Shown: positions 24,100-33,440, numbered from the stretch's first letter. The stretch: 35,533 nucleotides of DNA from Deltaproteobacteria bacterium (GCA_005879805.1 VBKL01000143.1:1-35533); one strand, 5' to 3'. Made by a program: numbers and translations. The notes: generated from the sequence alone by a model not told the origin.

Positions 24100-25364
24100 A
24101 CGCATCCCTTGCAGTCGCGGTACTCGCGGCGCTCGCGCAGCAGCAGCAACCACCCGCACAGAAAGAGCAGGCCCCGCAGCAGCAAGCCCAGCAGCAGCCT
24201 TCCCAGCAGAAGCCCCCCATCTGGAAACAGGGGCAGAGTCCCGAGGACGCGGATTCGAAGCAAGCGCCCTTCCCCGTCAAGAGCGCCGTCACCCCGCCGA
24301 GCGACATCCCGCTCGACAAGATTGCGCTTCCGAAGGGATTCAAGGTCGAGCTCTGGGCGCACGGTCTCCCCGGGGCCCGCCAGATGGCGTGCGGGGACAA
24401 GGGCAAGTTCTACGTCGGTACCCGCGCCGCGGGCCGGGTCTACGAAATCACCGATCACGGCGATCACCGCACCGTCCGCACGGTGGTGGAGAAGCTGACC
24501 CAGCCAGCCGGGGTCGCGTTCCGGAACGGGTCGCTCTACGTGGCCGCGATCGACAAGTTCCTGCGCTTCGACCACATCGAGGACAACCCGGACGTCGAGC
24601 CGGTCGACATCACGGAAAAGTTCCGCTTCCCGCCCCAGCAGCACCACAACTGGAAGTACCTGGCCTTCGGCCCGGACGGAAAGCTGTACATACCGTTCGG
24701 CGCGCCCTGCAACATCTGCGAGTACCCGCCCGAGTATGGACAGATCCGCCGCTACGACGCGGACGGCTCCAACATGGAAGTGATCGCGCGCGGCATTCGC
24801 AACACCATCGGCTTCGACTGGCACCCGAAGACGAAGGAGCTGTGGTTCGCTGACAACGGGCGCGATTGGATGGGCGAAGACGGCCCCGAGGACGAGCTCA
24901 ATCGCGTCTCGAAGACGGGGCTCGATTTCGGTTTCCCTTATTGCCACGCGCAGGGGATCCCCGACCGCGACATCAAGAAGGACAACCCGTGCAAGGGCGT
25001 CACGATGCCGGTCGCGTTGCTCGGCCCGCACGCCGCCGCCCTGGGGATGATCTTCTACACGGGGAAGATGTTCCCACCCGCGTACCGGGGGACCATCCTC
25101 GTCGCGCGCAAGGGCTCGTGGAACAAGACGCAGCTATTCGGATTCGACGTGGCGAGCGTGAAGGTCGATCCCGATGGCAAGAACCCCAAGGTGACGCCGT
25201 TCATGACCGGTTTTCTCGACAGCGGCGCCAACAAGTTCTGGGGAAGGCCTACCTACCTTTTCCAGATGCCCGACGGCGCGCTCCTCGTCGCGGACGAGCA
25301 CAACGGCGCGATCTACCGGGTGAGCTACGGTAAATCGTCGTCGCGACGGGCCAGCGTTCCCTGA
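24096..25364 (+). CDS. Sorbosone dehydrogenase-like beta-propeller protein (PQQ type)
   Basis: A protein of 422 residues. After a short hydrophobic start come about 40 residues very rich in Gln and Pro, likely a flexible linker at the membrane surface. From about residue 68 the sequence follows the L-sorbosone/soluble glucose dehydrogenase six-bladed propeller: [86 protein letters not shown] and [10 protein letters not shown]. Such enzymes oxidise sugars using PQQ; cofactor use here is inferred. The signal peptide is weak, so the export route is uncertain. The gene overlaps fabI (ATGA), but a metabolic link is not obvious. It converges on the TlpA-like gene after 13 bases. Confidence 0.88.
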   Translation: MNASLAVAVLAALAQQQQPPAQKEQAPQQQAQQQPSQQKPPIWKQGQSPEDADSKQAPFPVKSAVTPPSDIPLDKIALPKGFKVELWAHGLPGARQMACGDKGKFYVGTRAAGRVYEITDHGDHRTVRTVVEKLTQPAGVAFRNGSLYVAAIDKFLRFDHIEDNPDVEPVDITEKFRFPPQQHHNWKYLAFGPDGKLYIPFGAPCNICEYPPEYGQIRRYDADGSNMEVIARGIRNTIGFDWHPKTKELWFADNGRDWMGEDGPEDELNRVSKTGLDFGFPYCHAQGIPDRDIKKDNPCKGVTMPVALLGPHAAALGMIFYTGKMFPPAYRGTILVARKGSWNKTQLFGFDVASVKVDPDGKNPKVTPFMTGFLDSGANKFWGRPTYLFQMPDGALLVADEHNGAIYRVSYGKSSSRRASVP

Positions 25365-25377
25365 GGAAGCGGATCGG

Positions 25378-25932
25378 TCAGTTCGCGGCCGTCGTAGCGA
25401 GGGCGCGGTCGAGCACGTCGCGCAGTTGCCGCTCGCCGCCCGCGGTGAGCGCTCCGATGTGGTTCCAGAGTACGTTTCCATCGCGGCCGACGACCACCAT
25501 GGTAGGCAGGCCCGCCACCGAGAAGGCGCTGGTCGCGGAACCGTCGTCGAGCACGACCGGGAACTCGAGCTTGTTCTCTTGCAGGAACTCGCGCACCTCG
25601 GCCTCGCGGCCTGCGCCCGGATCGTCGGTGTCCACCGAGTAGAGGTCGACGCCCTTGGGTCGATACTCCTTCCAGACGCTCTGCACCCGCGGCATGGAAA
25701 CACGGCAGGGAGCGCACCAGGTGGCCCAGAAATCCACCACGGTGACCCGGCCCTTGGTGATGGAAGCCTTCCCCGACCCGTCCACGAGAGGCAGCGTCAG
25801 GGAGGGCGCGACCGAAGCGAAGGTCGTGGCGCTTTCCGAAGGCGTCCGGTGGTGCGCGATTGCGAGCACGATCACCGCGGCGGCCGCCAGCGCCACTGCT
25901 CCCCAGATCACCCTGTCGCTCGTCTCTCGCAA
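25378..25932 (-). CDS. Membrane-anchored TlpA/ResA-like thioredoxin
   Basis: A protein of 184 residues from a TTG at 25932, with one N-terminal membrane helix (WGAVALAAAAVIVLAIA) and a periplasmic thioredoxin domain. The active site is WCAPC (Cys73, Cys76) after VTVVDFWAT, and the cis-proline region is VAGLPTMVVVG. It belongs to the TlpA/ResA/DsbE group that reduces disulfides for cytochrome c maturation or metal-site assembly. A GTG at DRVIWG is an alternative start; the frame is open further upstream but loses protein character. Cytochrome or copper protein maturation is a plausible use given the cluster at 11983-15273, but the gene is 10 kb away. Confidence 0.9.
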   Translation of the reverse strand: MRETSDRVIWGAVALAAAAVIVLAIAHHRTPSESATTFASVAPSLTLPLVDGSGKASITKGRVTVVDFWATWCAPCRVSMPRVQSVWKEYRPKGVDLYSVDTDDPGAGREAEVREFLQENKLEFPVVLDDGSATSAFSVAGLPTMVVVGRDGNVLWNHIGALTAGGERQLRDVLDRALATTAAN

Positions 25933-26029
25933 AGCGCAGGTACCATGCGGAGGGCGCGAGGCGCCGTCAAGCGGACCTCGGCGAAGTTCAAAAGTGGCCC
26001 GAGGACCGGGAGCATGCGACGGTAACCGC

Positions 26030-26290
26030 ATGGGCAAGGCGTTCGTGATTCTTCTCATCGGAGCCCTCGTCGCCGTGTTCCTCGTCCCCTTTCACGGGAT
26101 GACGCTGTACCAGCGCGGCGCGAGAAGGTTTTTCGGCGCGCCAGCGGAGACCCATCGGCAGCACGCGATGCTTCCCGCGCCCGTTCGCCGCGAGCGGGTC
26201 CGGCCGGAAACGCCCAAGGAGCGGCTCTCCGACCGGGACCGCAAGGCCCTCGACCGGCTCGTCTCGGAGACGCGCACCGACTCGCCCTGA
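26030..26290 (+). CDS. Small membrane protein, 86 aa
   Basis: The product has one N-terminal membrane helix (FVILLIGALVAVFLVPF) followed by a very basic, Arg- and Pro-rich tail ending SDRDRKALDRLVSETRTDSP. I do not recognise it. The ATG has no strong ribosome site. Third-position GC bias and a position 32 bases upstream of another small membrane protein gene in the same direction support it being real. Confidence 0.6.
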   Translation: MGKAFVILLIGALVAVFLVPFHGMTLYQRGARRFFGAPAETHRQHAMLPAPVRRERVRPETPKERLSDRDRKALDRLVSETRTDSP

Positions 26291-26321
26291 TCGAAGGGCC
26301 GGCCGTGCTAGGAACCTGCGC

Positions 26322-26699
26322 GTGGGAGGCTTCCTCGGAATTCCGCGCGAAAGGCTGCCGATCGCGGTCGCGATGGTGATCGCTCTCGCGGCCGCCCTCG
26401 CCTTCCTGCAGGGAAGATTCGATCAGTCGGACGTGAAGAAGGGCATCGGCATCGCCCTGGCGCATCGCGCCGAACCGGGCGGGCCGACCGTCTTCGACGC
26501 GATCGTCAAGCTGGGCCAGGGCGATCCGAACTGCGACGGCAAGGTCGTCTCGATGCTGCTCGGCGACGTCGATGTGCGTTGCTCGACACCCGGGCAGCCC
26601 TCCGTCGAGTACGAGTTCCGCGTCCTTCTCGACGGCAAGCGCGCGCCGCGGGCGGCGAATCCCAGCGCGGAACGGCTCTTCGCGACTCTCGCCAGGTAG
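26322..26699 (+). CDS. Small membrane-anchored protein, 125 aa
   Basis: A GTG-initiated protein with a membrane helix near residues 13-28 (IAVAMVIALAAALAFL) and a periplasmic part of about 95 residues containing two cysteines (DPNCDGK and VRCSTPG), which could form a disulfide. It has no family match I can name. It lies between the 86-residue gene and the htrA-type gene on the same strand and may be co-transcribed with them. Confidence 0.65.
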   Translation: MGGFLGIPRERLPIAVAMVIALAAALAFLQGRFDQSDVKKGIGIALAHRAEPGGPTVFDAIVKLGQGDPNCDGKVVSMLLGDVDVRCSTPGQPSVEYEFRVLLDGKRAPRAANPSAERLFATLAR

Positions 26700-26785
26700 C
26701 GCGTCCAGTTTGCGACGTTGCGGCGCGCGGGAGCGATCCCCACGTTGGCCGAAGCCAGGCGACCGCCCGCCCGGCAGAGGTGGAA

Positions 26786-28243
26786 ATGATCGCTTTCGTC
26801 GCTCTTCTCGCAGCAAGCGCCGCCGCGGCGCCTTCTGCCCGCCCCTGGACCGATGCGCCCGTCTCGTCTCCCCGGCCGACGGCACCTCCGGCGTCGATCG
26901 CGGGGCTGGTGAAGTCGTCGATGCCGGCCGTCGTCGGTATCGTCGCCGTCACGGCGCGGATGGGTTCCATCGACCCGTTCCACGACTTCCTCGAGCGCAT
27001 GTACGGCACGGGCGGCGGCGAACGCGAGCAACCCGTGCGCGGCATCGGCACCGGCTTCTTCATCCGCTCGGACGGCCTGGTGGTGACCAACTGGCACGTC
27101 GTCGAAGGCGCCACCGACGTCGCGGTGCAGGTGGGCGAGGACGAGCGGCCCTACCGCGGCGTCCTCGTCGGCAAGGACGACGCCACCGATCTGGCGCTGG
27201 TGCGCGTCGAAGGCGGAGGCAACTTCCCCGTCATCCAGCTCGGCGACAGCGAAGGGTTGGAGGTCGGCGAGTGGGTGGTCGCCATCGGCAACCCGTTCGG
27301 CCTCTCCCGCTCGGTCACGACCGGGATCATCTCCTACAAGGGACGCCGCGACGTGAACCCCGCCGGCAAGCCCGGCTACTACGACTTCATCCAGACCGAC
27401 GCGGCCATCAATCCCGGCAACTCCGGCGGGCCGCTCCTCGACGCCCGCGGCGCGGTCATCGGCATCAACGCGGCCGTGAATCCGTCCGGCCAAGGCATCG
27501 GCTTCGCCATCCCCATCAACATGCTGAAAGAAGTCCTCCCCCAGCTCGAGAAGGGCCGCGTGACGCGAAGCTGGATGGGGATCACCGTCCAGGACCAGCT
27601 CGGACCCGACCTGGCGGAGTCGTTCGGAGTGCCGAACGGCAAGGGCGTCCTGGTGACCGACGTGGTGGAGGGCGGCCCCGCCGAGCGCGCGGGATTGCGG
27701 CCGGGCGACGTCGTCGTTTCCTTCGAGGGAGAGCCTGTAACCGAGAGCTACCGGCTGCGCTGGCTCGCCGCCAACGCCGGCCCGGGCCGCATCGCCCGCC
27801 TGGGGGTCTGGCGGGGCGGGCACCTCCGCGAGGTGCGCGTCGGGCTCGTGGGAAAGCCTGGCGATGGCCCGGAACCGAAGGTCGCGGCGCCGCTCGTGCG
27901 CAAGGATCTCGAGCCGTTCGGGTTCGGTGTCGAGGACTTGGGACCGGCCGCCGGCGGCGAGCGGGCCGGAGTCCGCATCACCGCCGTCGATCTGCGCGGA
28001 GACGCCTATCGGGTGGGCCTGCGCGAAGGCGACATGATCCTCGAGATCGACGGGCATTCCGTCCGCGACCGCGCCGAGTTCCGGCGGACGCTCGCCGAGA
28101 ACCGTGCCGCCGTCGTGCGGCTGTACGTTCGACGGGGGTCGCGCGCCATCTTCTTCGGCCTGCGTAGGGCCACACAGCAGACCGCGCGCGCCGACGGGCC
28201 GATGGCACCGGAACCCGAGCGCAAGGTGCTGGACCGCCGCTAG
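26786..28243 (+). CDS. HtrA/Deg-family periplasmic serine protease with two PDZ domains
   Basis: A protein of 485 residues. A short signal peptide (MIAFVALLAASAAAAP) is followed by a Pro-rich spacer and a trypsin-like domain with His104 in TNWHVVEG, Asp135 in DATDLALV and Ser213 in NPGNSGGPLL. PDZ1 covers about 290-375 (VLVTDVVEGGPAERAGLRPGDVV) and PDZ2 about 390-465 (VDLRGDAYRVGLREGDMIL). It degrades or refolds damaged envelope proteins. The ATG at 26786 has AGAGG five bases upstream; longer readings in frame are not supported. The order after two small membrane proteins may indicate an envelope-stress unit. Confidence 0.95.
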   Translation: MIAFVALLAASAAAAPSARPWTDAPVSSPRPTAPPASIAGLVKSSMPAVVGIVAVTARMGSIDPFHDFLERMYGTGGGEREQPVRGIGTGFFIRSDGLVVTNWHVVEGATDVAVQVGEDERPYRGVLVGKDDATDLALVRVEGGGNFPVIQLGDSEGLEVGEWVVAIGNPFGLSRSVTTGIISYKGRRDVNPAGKPGYYDFIQTDAAINPGNSGGPLLDARGAVIGINAAVNPSGQGIGFAIPINMLKEVLPQLEKGRVTRSWMGITVQDQLGPDLAESFGVPNGKGVLVTDVVEGGPAERAGLRPGDVVVSFEGEPVTESYRLRWLAANAGPGRIARLGVWRGGHLREVRVGLVGKPGDGPEPKVAAPLVRKDLEPFGFGVEDLGPAAGGERAGVRITAVDLRGDAYRVGLREGDMILEIDGHSVRDRAEFRRTLAENRAAVVRLYVRRGSRAIFFGLRRATQQTARADGPMAPEPERKVLDRR

Positions 28244-28485
28244 CCGGGTCCGCTATGCGCTCGCCCCTGCGCTAGCCGGGCCCTTTTTCCGGCGTTCGAG
28301 GGCCGGCCCCTTCGCGCAAACTTCCCCGCCCGCTCACTGCCCCTTCACATGGGGTCCGCACACTCCTCGGGCCGCTTAGACGGCCGCGACAGTAGTGTGC
28401 AGTGAGCGTTTTGGTCGATTAGGCGAGCGACGAATCCGCGGCCGGTGCATCCTACGCGCGCTCGCAAGGCCAAGGAGATTCGCGC
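28244..28485. other. Intergenic region upstream of HMG-CoA reductase
   Basis: No coding frame was recognised in these 242 bases. AAGGAG eight bases before the ATG at 28486 is the ribosome site of the next gene. GCCGG (28275-28279) and CCGGC (28289-28293) could form a weak hairpin, with the T-run in its loop rather than after it. No clear promoter was identified. Confidence 0.35.
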
Positions 28486-29566
28486 ATGGGGACGAGCAGG
28501 CTCCCGGGCTTCTACAAGATGAAGATCGCCGAGCGGCTGAGGCGTCTCGCCTCGGAACTGGACGTCGGCTCCGGCGATCTCGGTGGGCTCGGCGAGACCA
28601 GCACCCTTCCCCTGCCCAACGCCGACGCGATGATCGAGAACGCCGTCGGCGTGCTCGGGCTCCCCGTAGGCATCGGGCTCAACTTCCTCGTCAACGGCGA
28701 GGATGTCATCGTCCCCATGGCGGTCGAGGAACCCTCGGTCATCGCCGCCGTGAGCCTCGCCGCCAAGATCGCCCGCGAAGGAGGCGGCTTCACCGCCGAC
28801 GCCGACGAGCCGCTGATGATCGGCCAGGTGCAGGTGAGCGGCCTCACCGATCCTGAGGCAGCGCAACAGGCCCTCTACCGCGAGAAGGACGCCATCCTCG
28901 CGGAGGCCAACGCCCTCCACCCGCAAATGAAGGCGCGCGGCGGCGGCGCGAAGGGCCTGGAAGTGCGCCTGATCAAGATCGGCGAGGAAACGCACCTCAT
29001 CCTCCACCTGCTCGTCGACACCCAGGACGCGATGGGGGCCAACCTCATCAACACCATGTGCGAGGGCGTCGCTCCGCTCGTCGAGCGGCTGACCTCTGGA
29101 CGGGTCCGGCTGCGCATCCTCTCCAACCTCGCCGACCGCCGCCTGGCCCGCGCCAGCTGCCGCATCCCTTTCGAGGCGCTCACCGACTTCGGCTTCTCCG
29201 GGGCGGAGGTCGCCCACGGCATCGCCGAGGCGAGCCGTTTCGCCGACGCCGATCCGTACCGCGCTTGCACCCACAACAAGGGCGTCATGAACGGCGTCGA
29301 CGCGGTCGCCCTCGCCACCGGCAACGACTGGCGGGCCATCGAGGCCGGCGCCCACGCCTGGGCCTGCCGCAATGGCCGCTATCGGGATCCAGAAGGGCCA
29401 CATGGCGCTGCACGCGCGCTCGGTCGCCCTCAGCGCCGGCGCCCGCGGGACCGCGGTCGAGGAAGTGGCGCGGGCGCTCATCGCCGCAGGCGAGATCAAG
29501 CTCCACCGCGCCCAGGAGATCCTGGCGAAGCTCGTCTCGCAGAAGCCGGCCGCCGAGGTGACGTGA
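28486..29566 (+). CDS. mvaA: Class II HMG-CoA reductase, interrupted near 29385
   Basis: The enzyme makes mevalonate from HMG-CoA (or the reverse), feeding isoprenoid synthesis. The first 300 residues are excellent class II sequence: SRLPGFYKMKIAERL, MIENAVGVLGLPVG, VPMAVEEPSVIAA (catalytic Glu81), ILSNLADRRLARA, THNKGVMNG (Lys265) and TGNDWRAIEAGAHA (Asp281). After ACRNGRYR the frame changes and bases 29384-29566 encode the usual C-terminus GIQKGHMALHARSVAL with the catalytic His. Spacing compared with the Pseudomonas mevalonii enzyme suggests that about 73 residues and one frame are missing at the join. As written, the original frame runs on into the PIN toxin gene. I think the gene is intact in the organism and shortened here. 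Coupled to the next gene by GTGA. Confidence 0.88.
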
Positions 29567-29722
29567 CGGGCGCTCCGCCTCCTGCGGCGCTCGTCGGCTA
29601 CGCGCGCGAGGCGGATCCGCTCCTCCGGGAGTTCCTCGCCCGCAAGGGCCGCGACCTCGAGGGCCTGCCTGTAGATCTGCGGCCTGTCCACGAAGCGCTC
29701 ACCGATTACGTCCTGCGCGGCG
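29563..29722 (+). pseudogene. N-terminal remnant of a polyprenyl synthetase-like protein
   Basis: A GTG overlaps the HMG-CoA reductase stop. About 53 residues follow, with ADPLLREFLARKGRDLEGLP and VHEALTDYVLRG. The ending resembles the LRGGKRLRP entry of trans-isoprenyl diphosphate synthases, and the position after HMG-CoA reductase fits isoprenoid synthesis. Immediately after RG the similarity stops and antitoxin-like sequence begins, so the catalytic part is absent. Sequence loss at about 29722 is the simplest reading. Identification rests on a short stretch. Confidence 0.45.
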
Positions 29723-29743
29723 CGCGGGAGCGCGACACTTCGC

Positions 29744-29785
29744 ATGAGCACGGACGAGATCCTGGCGCTCACCCGGAACAAGTGA
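29744..29785 (+). pseudogene. C-terminal remnant of a VapB-type antitoxin
   Basis: Thirteen codons, MSTDEILALTRNK and stop, match the way many PIN-toxin antitoxins end (DEIxALTR). The TGA at 29783-29785 overlaps the toxin ATG at 29785 by one base, the usual antitoxin-toxin coupling. The DNA-binding N-terminus is missing upstream, apparently lost at the same join as the polyprenyl synthetase. Confidence 0.5.
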
Positions 29786-30195
29786 TGGCGGTGCTGGTCG
29801 ACAGCAACGTCATCCTGGACGTGGCGACCGAAAATCCGGAGTGGTCGGAATGGTCGTCGGAAGCATTGGCTCGCGCCGCCGACAGCTCGGTCCTCGTCAT
29901 CAACCCGATCGTGTTCGCCGAGGTCTCCGTGGGGTACGCGCGGGTCGAAGATCTGGAGACCGTCCTTCCGCCCGACGTGTACCGTCGCGACCCCCTCCCC
30001 TACGAGGCCGCGTTCCTCGCTGGCAAGAGCTTCCTCGCATACAAGCGCCGTGGGGGAAGCCGACCGGTACCGCTCCCGGACTTCTACATCGGCGCCCATG
30101 CTCTGGTGGCGGGCTATGAGCTCTTGACGCGCGACGCGCGTACGTACCGGACGTACTTCCCGCGGCTGACCGTCATTGCCCCAGGCGAGAGATAG
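29785..30195 (+). CDS. PIN-domain toxin (VapC family), second copy
   Basis: A PIN ribonuclease of 136 residues with acidic residues Asp6 (LVDSNVILD), Glu46 (FAEVSVGY), Asp99 (PLPDFYIGAHA) and Asp117 (LTRDARTY). It differs clearly from the PIN protein at 15386-15814 and is not a recent duplicate. The start overlaps the stop of the antitoxin remnant. If the antitoxin is truly truncated, the toxin should be silenced or harmless, which again favours missing sequence upstream. It ends 88 bases before the convergent M16 gene. Confidence 0.9.
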   Translation: MAVLVDSNVILDVATENPEWSEWSSEALARAADSSVLVINPIVFAEVSVGYARVEDLETVLPPDVYRRDPLPYEAAFLAGKSFLAYKRRGGSRPVPLPDFYIGAHALVAGYELLTRDARTYRTYFPRLTVIAPGER

Positions 30196-30283
30196 TCGAA
30201 CTGACCTGGTCCTGGTCTAGTACGGCGCCGCGTCGCCGCGTAAGTGTTCAAAGACGAGGACGGCGCGGCGCCCTACGCGGAGC

Positions 30284-32104
30284 CTAGCGCTTCTCTGCCG
30301 GCGGCGGTGGCTGGTTCGAAGGAGCCGTTCCCTCGGTGGGCGCACTTGCAGGCTGGTTCGCCGGCGCAGACGGCTGCGAGGGCGGGGGCGGGGTCGATGC
30401 CGGAGGTTGCGACGGCACGGGAGACGCTCCTTCCGGCTTTCCCGTCGTGGCATCGGGCACCGGCGAAGTCCCCGCAGTCGGTCCACGCGATCCGGGCGGC
30501 GCCGGGCGAGGCTCGGGTCCGGGCACGGCGCCGGGAGCGGGCCGCAGCTGCACATCGCCGAGCGCAAGCGCCACCAGGGCGTCCTTCGCGGGAGCGACGG
30601 GCCCGACGATCACCACCGCGAAGCGATCGGGGCGAATCCACTCTTTCGCCACCCGCGCGACATCCGCCCGCGTAACCTTCGCGATGAGCTCCGGGACACG
30701 CCGGTAATAATCGAGCGGAAGCCCGTTGAAGACGGCGTTCGCCAGCGCCGAAGCCGTGGCGTCGTTGGTCTCCAGCGCCGAAGGAAGCCCGCGGATGAGC
30801 GACTGCTGCGCTTTCTGCAGCTCGGCATCCTCGACGCCCTGGTCGGCGAAACGAGTGAGCTCCGACTCGTACTCGTGGACCGCGTCCGCGGTGTGCTGGG
30901 CGATGATGTCGCCCGCTGCGATGAAGGTGCCGAACGACCGGCTCAGCGAGGCGGAAGAGCCGACCCCGTAGCTGTACCCGTGCTGCTCGCGGAGGTTGAG
31001 GTTCAAGCGGCTGGTGAAGAGCCCGCCGAGCACCTCGTTGCCGACCAGCATCGGAATCCGATCGGGGTGATTCGCGGGAAACAGATGACCGACGACGCGA
31101 ACGTGGGACTGCGTCGTTCCCGGCTTGTCGAGCGCGGAGATGCCTCGCTTGTCCATCTCCGGAAACGCGGGAAGCGAGATCTTCGGCGACGGGCCGGGCT
31201 TCCAGCGGGAGAGATTCTTCTGCAGGGCTGCCTCGATCTCTCGCACCGTGATGTCGCCGGAGACGGAGATGAGGGCGTTGTTGGGGCGGTACCAGGTGTC
31301 GTGGAACTTGCGCAGGTCGTCGCCGGTGATTCCGCGCACCGTCTCGATGGTGCCGCCCGAGGGCTGACCGAAGGGATGCTGGTCGCCGTAGAGGAGGCGC
31401 GCCGCTTCGTCGGAGGCGACCGCGCCGGGGATGGCGAGCTTCTGCGTGAGACCGGCGATCTTCAGGCCGCGCACCCGCTCGAGGTCCTCGGGCCGGAAGG
31501 CCGGGTTCTGCAGCACGTCGGCGAAGATCTCGAGCGCCTTGGGGAGCGACTCCTTGAGGAAGTTGAGATGGATCCGGCTCGACTCCGCTCCCGAGCCTGC
31601 GCTGAGCGAGATCGCCTCGTCCTCCAGCTCCTGTGCGAGCTGGGTGGTGGTGCGCTTCTTCGTACCCTCGGTCAGCATGCTCGAAACGAAGCTCGCGAGG
31701 CCCGCCTTGCCGTGCGGCTCGGCGTCGATCCCGCGGGCGAAAACAACGTCGATTGCGACGAGGGGCAGCGTGTGGTTCTCGCGCACCAGCAGGCGCGCTC
31801 CATTCGGGAGCTTGCGATCGAAGGGAACGGGCGCGTCGAACTGGGGCTGTACCGGAAGAGGCGCCGGCTTCTGCGCGCGGAACGGCGCGTCGGGGGTCTG
31901 GCGGTCGGCGATTGCGGATCGCGCGGGCATTGCAGCGGCTGCGCTGCCGCCGTCGAGCGCGCCCGTGCCCGCATCGGCGGCCGGAGCGCCGGCGTCGGAA
32001 GCGGCCAGCGTTCCGGCATCCGCTCCGGTCGAGGCCTTGCGGGTCTCGGTGCCCGCGCAAGCGAGGAGCGCGGCACAGAGCAAGGCGACGTTTGCGCGCC
32101 TCAT
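30284..32104 (-). CDS. M16 peptidase-like lipoprotein, inactive subunit
   Basis: A protein of 606 residues. The start MRRANVALLCAALLACAG carries a lipobox (LLAC, Cys16). Two M16-type domains follow an Ala-rich linker. The HXXEH zinc motif is absent; the equivalent helix reads GKAGLASFVSSMLTEGT. It keeps the Arg/Tyr region HGYSYGVGSSASLS that completes substrate binding in the partner. About 100 C-terminal residues are Pro/Ser/Ala-rich and probably disordered. Active and inactive M16 subunits commonly work as heterodimers; the active partner is encoded just upstream, and the two genes overlap at an ATGA. Confidence 0.92.
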   Translation of the reverse strand: MRRANVALLCAALLACAGTETRKASTGADAGTLAASDAGAPAADAGTGALDGGSAAAAMPARSAIADRQTPDAPFRAQKPAPLPVQPQFDAPVPFDRKLPNGARLLVRENHTLPLVAIDVVFARGIDAEPHGKAGLASFVSSMLTEGTKKRTTTQLAQELEDEAISLSAGSGAESSRIHLNFLKESLPKALEIFADVLQNPAFRPEDLERVRGLKIAGLTQKLAIPGAVASDEAARLLYGDQHPFGQPSGGTIETVRGITGDDLRKFHDTWYRPNNALISVSGDITVREIEAALQKNLSRWKPGPSPKISLPAFPEMDKRGISALDKPGTTQSHVRVVGHLFPANHPDRIPMLVGNEVLGGLFTSRLNLNLREQHGYSYGVGSSASLSRSFGTFIAAGDIIAQHTADAVHEYESELTRFADQGVEDAELQKAQQSLIRGLPSALETNDATASALANAVFNGLPLDYYRRVPELIAKVTRADVARVAKEWIRPDRFAVVIVGPVAPAKDALVALALGDVQLRPAPGAVPGPEPRPAPPGSRGPTAGTSPVPDATTGKPEGASPVPSQPPASTPPPPSQPSAPANQPASAPTEGTAPSNQPPPPAEKR

Positions 32105-33440
32105 CGCGACGCCTCCTTCTTCCGGCGCTCGCGGGGACCACTTCCATCTCGATGCGCCGGTCCTCCGGCAACCATTTCTTCGCGAACGCCTGCACCGACT
32201 GCGGTGTCACCGCCCGGTAGCGGGCGATGTCGCGCGGCAGATAGCCGGGATTGCCGAGGAACGCTTCGTACTCGTTGAGCAGGTCGGCGCGAGCGGCGGC
32301 CCGCTCCAGACCCCGGACGCGTCCAGCGAGGATCTTCCGCTTGGCCCGCTCGACTTCCCCGGGGGTGACGCCATTCTGCTTCACGTCGTCGATCGCTACC
32401 TGGATGAGCGTCTTCAGCTCCTCGGGAGTGTGACCGGGCCTCGCCGTCGCGCCGATCGAGATCCAGCCTCCCAGCGACTCGGTATTGTCGGACGCGTCCA
32501 CGTTGCTCGCCACCTGCGCCTTGAGCACCAACGACTGGTACAGCCGCGAGGTGCGGCCGCTCCCCAGCACGTCGGCGAGCACGTCGCCGGGCGCTTCCTC
32601 GTCGTCGTATTGCTTGAGACCGTTCCAGATGAATTCGAAGCGCGGAAGCTGTGCGAGCTTGTCCTCGACCTTTTCGCGGACGACGGAATTGAGCAGAGGC
32701 TGCTTCACTTCGGGCTTGGGAACGTCCGGACCTCGCGGGATCGGTCCGAAATACTTGTCGATGAGTTGCCGCGCGGTGTTCGAATCGAAGTCGCCGACCA
32801 GGGTGAGCGAGGCGTTGTTCGGGCCGTAATACTGGAGGAGGAACTGCCGCACGTCGTCGAGCGAAGCGGCCTGGATCTCGGCGATGTTGCCGATCACGCA
32901 GTCGTAGTACGGGTGGGGCTGCGGGTAGAGCAGATCGCAGGTGCGGATGAAGGCGAGGCCATAAGGCGAGTTCTCGTAGCGTTGCCGGCGCTCGTTGCTC
33001 ACTACGTCGCGCTGGATGCGCAGCTTCTCCTGGTCCAGGGTGGGCAGCATGAAACCCATCCGCTCGCTCTCCTGCCACAGCGCCGTGGGAAGCTCGTTGG
33101 AGGGGACGGTCTCGTAGTAGTTGGTGCGGTCGAAGTTGGTCGATCCGTTATTGGAGCCCCCGATGGATTCCAGGATCTGGTCGGGATCCTTGGCGTGCTT
33201 GGTGCTCGAGAACATCAGGTGCTCGAAGAGGTGCGCGAATCCGCTCCGCCCGGGCGTCTGGTTGGCGGCGCCGACGTGGTACCAGACGTTCACCGACACC
33301 TGCGGGAGCCGCCGATCCTCGCTGAGGATGACGGTGAGCCCGTTCTGCAGCCGGTACTTCTCGAACTTGATCTCGGGATCGGCCGCGCGGGCCGGGAGGG
33401 CACAGAGAGCGGCGGCGAGGGCGATGACCCGGACGAGCAC
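32101..33440 (-). CDS. M16 zinc metallopeptidase, active subunit, with a C-terminal frameshift
   Basis: An exported peptidase of about 446 residues with a signal peptide (VIALAAALCALPARA). HXXEH is present as HLFEH (His70, Glu73, His74), and the distal ligand is Glu150 in VVSNERRQ, so catalysis is expected. The GTG has AGGAGG about six bases upstream. The frame reads well to RIEMEVVP, then shifts: in the next frame RERRKKEASR and a TGA overlap the ATG of the inactive partner. Adding one base to the CCCC run (plus-strand G run at 32133-32136) restores a continuous frame, so this is probably a homopolymer error. Without correction the frame reads on for hundreds of nonsense codons. Confidence 0.92.

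Noticed and set aside
21373..24159. Minus-strand open frame of 928 codons
   Set aside because: It lies antisense to moaE, the HD-GYP gene and fabI, all with clear motifs; its product is Arg/Gly/Asp-rich filler.
28238..28280. Direct repeat CGCTAGCCGGG, two copies 32 bases apart, and a T-run nearby
   Set aside because: Eleven bases is short for GC-rich DNA, there is no target-site or terminator geometry, and the T-run lies in the loop of a weak stem.
29563..30195. A single polyprenyl synthetase-PIN fusion protein in one open frame
   Set aside because: The frames agree by chance. An antitoxin-like C-terminus with a stop overlapping the PIN ATG lies between the two parts in another frame, so the PIN domain has its own start at 29785.
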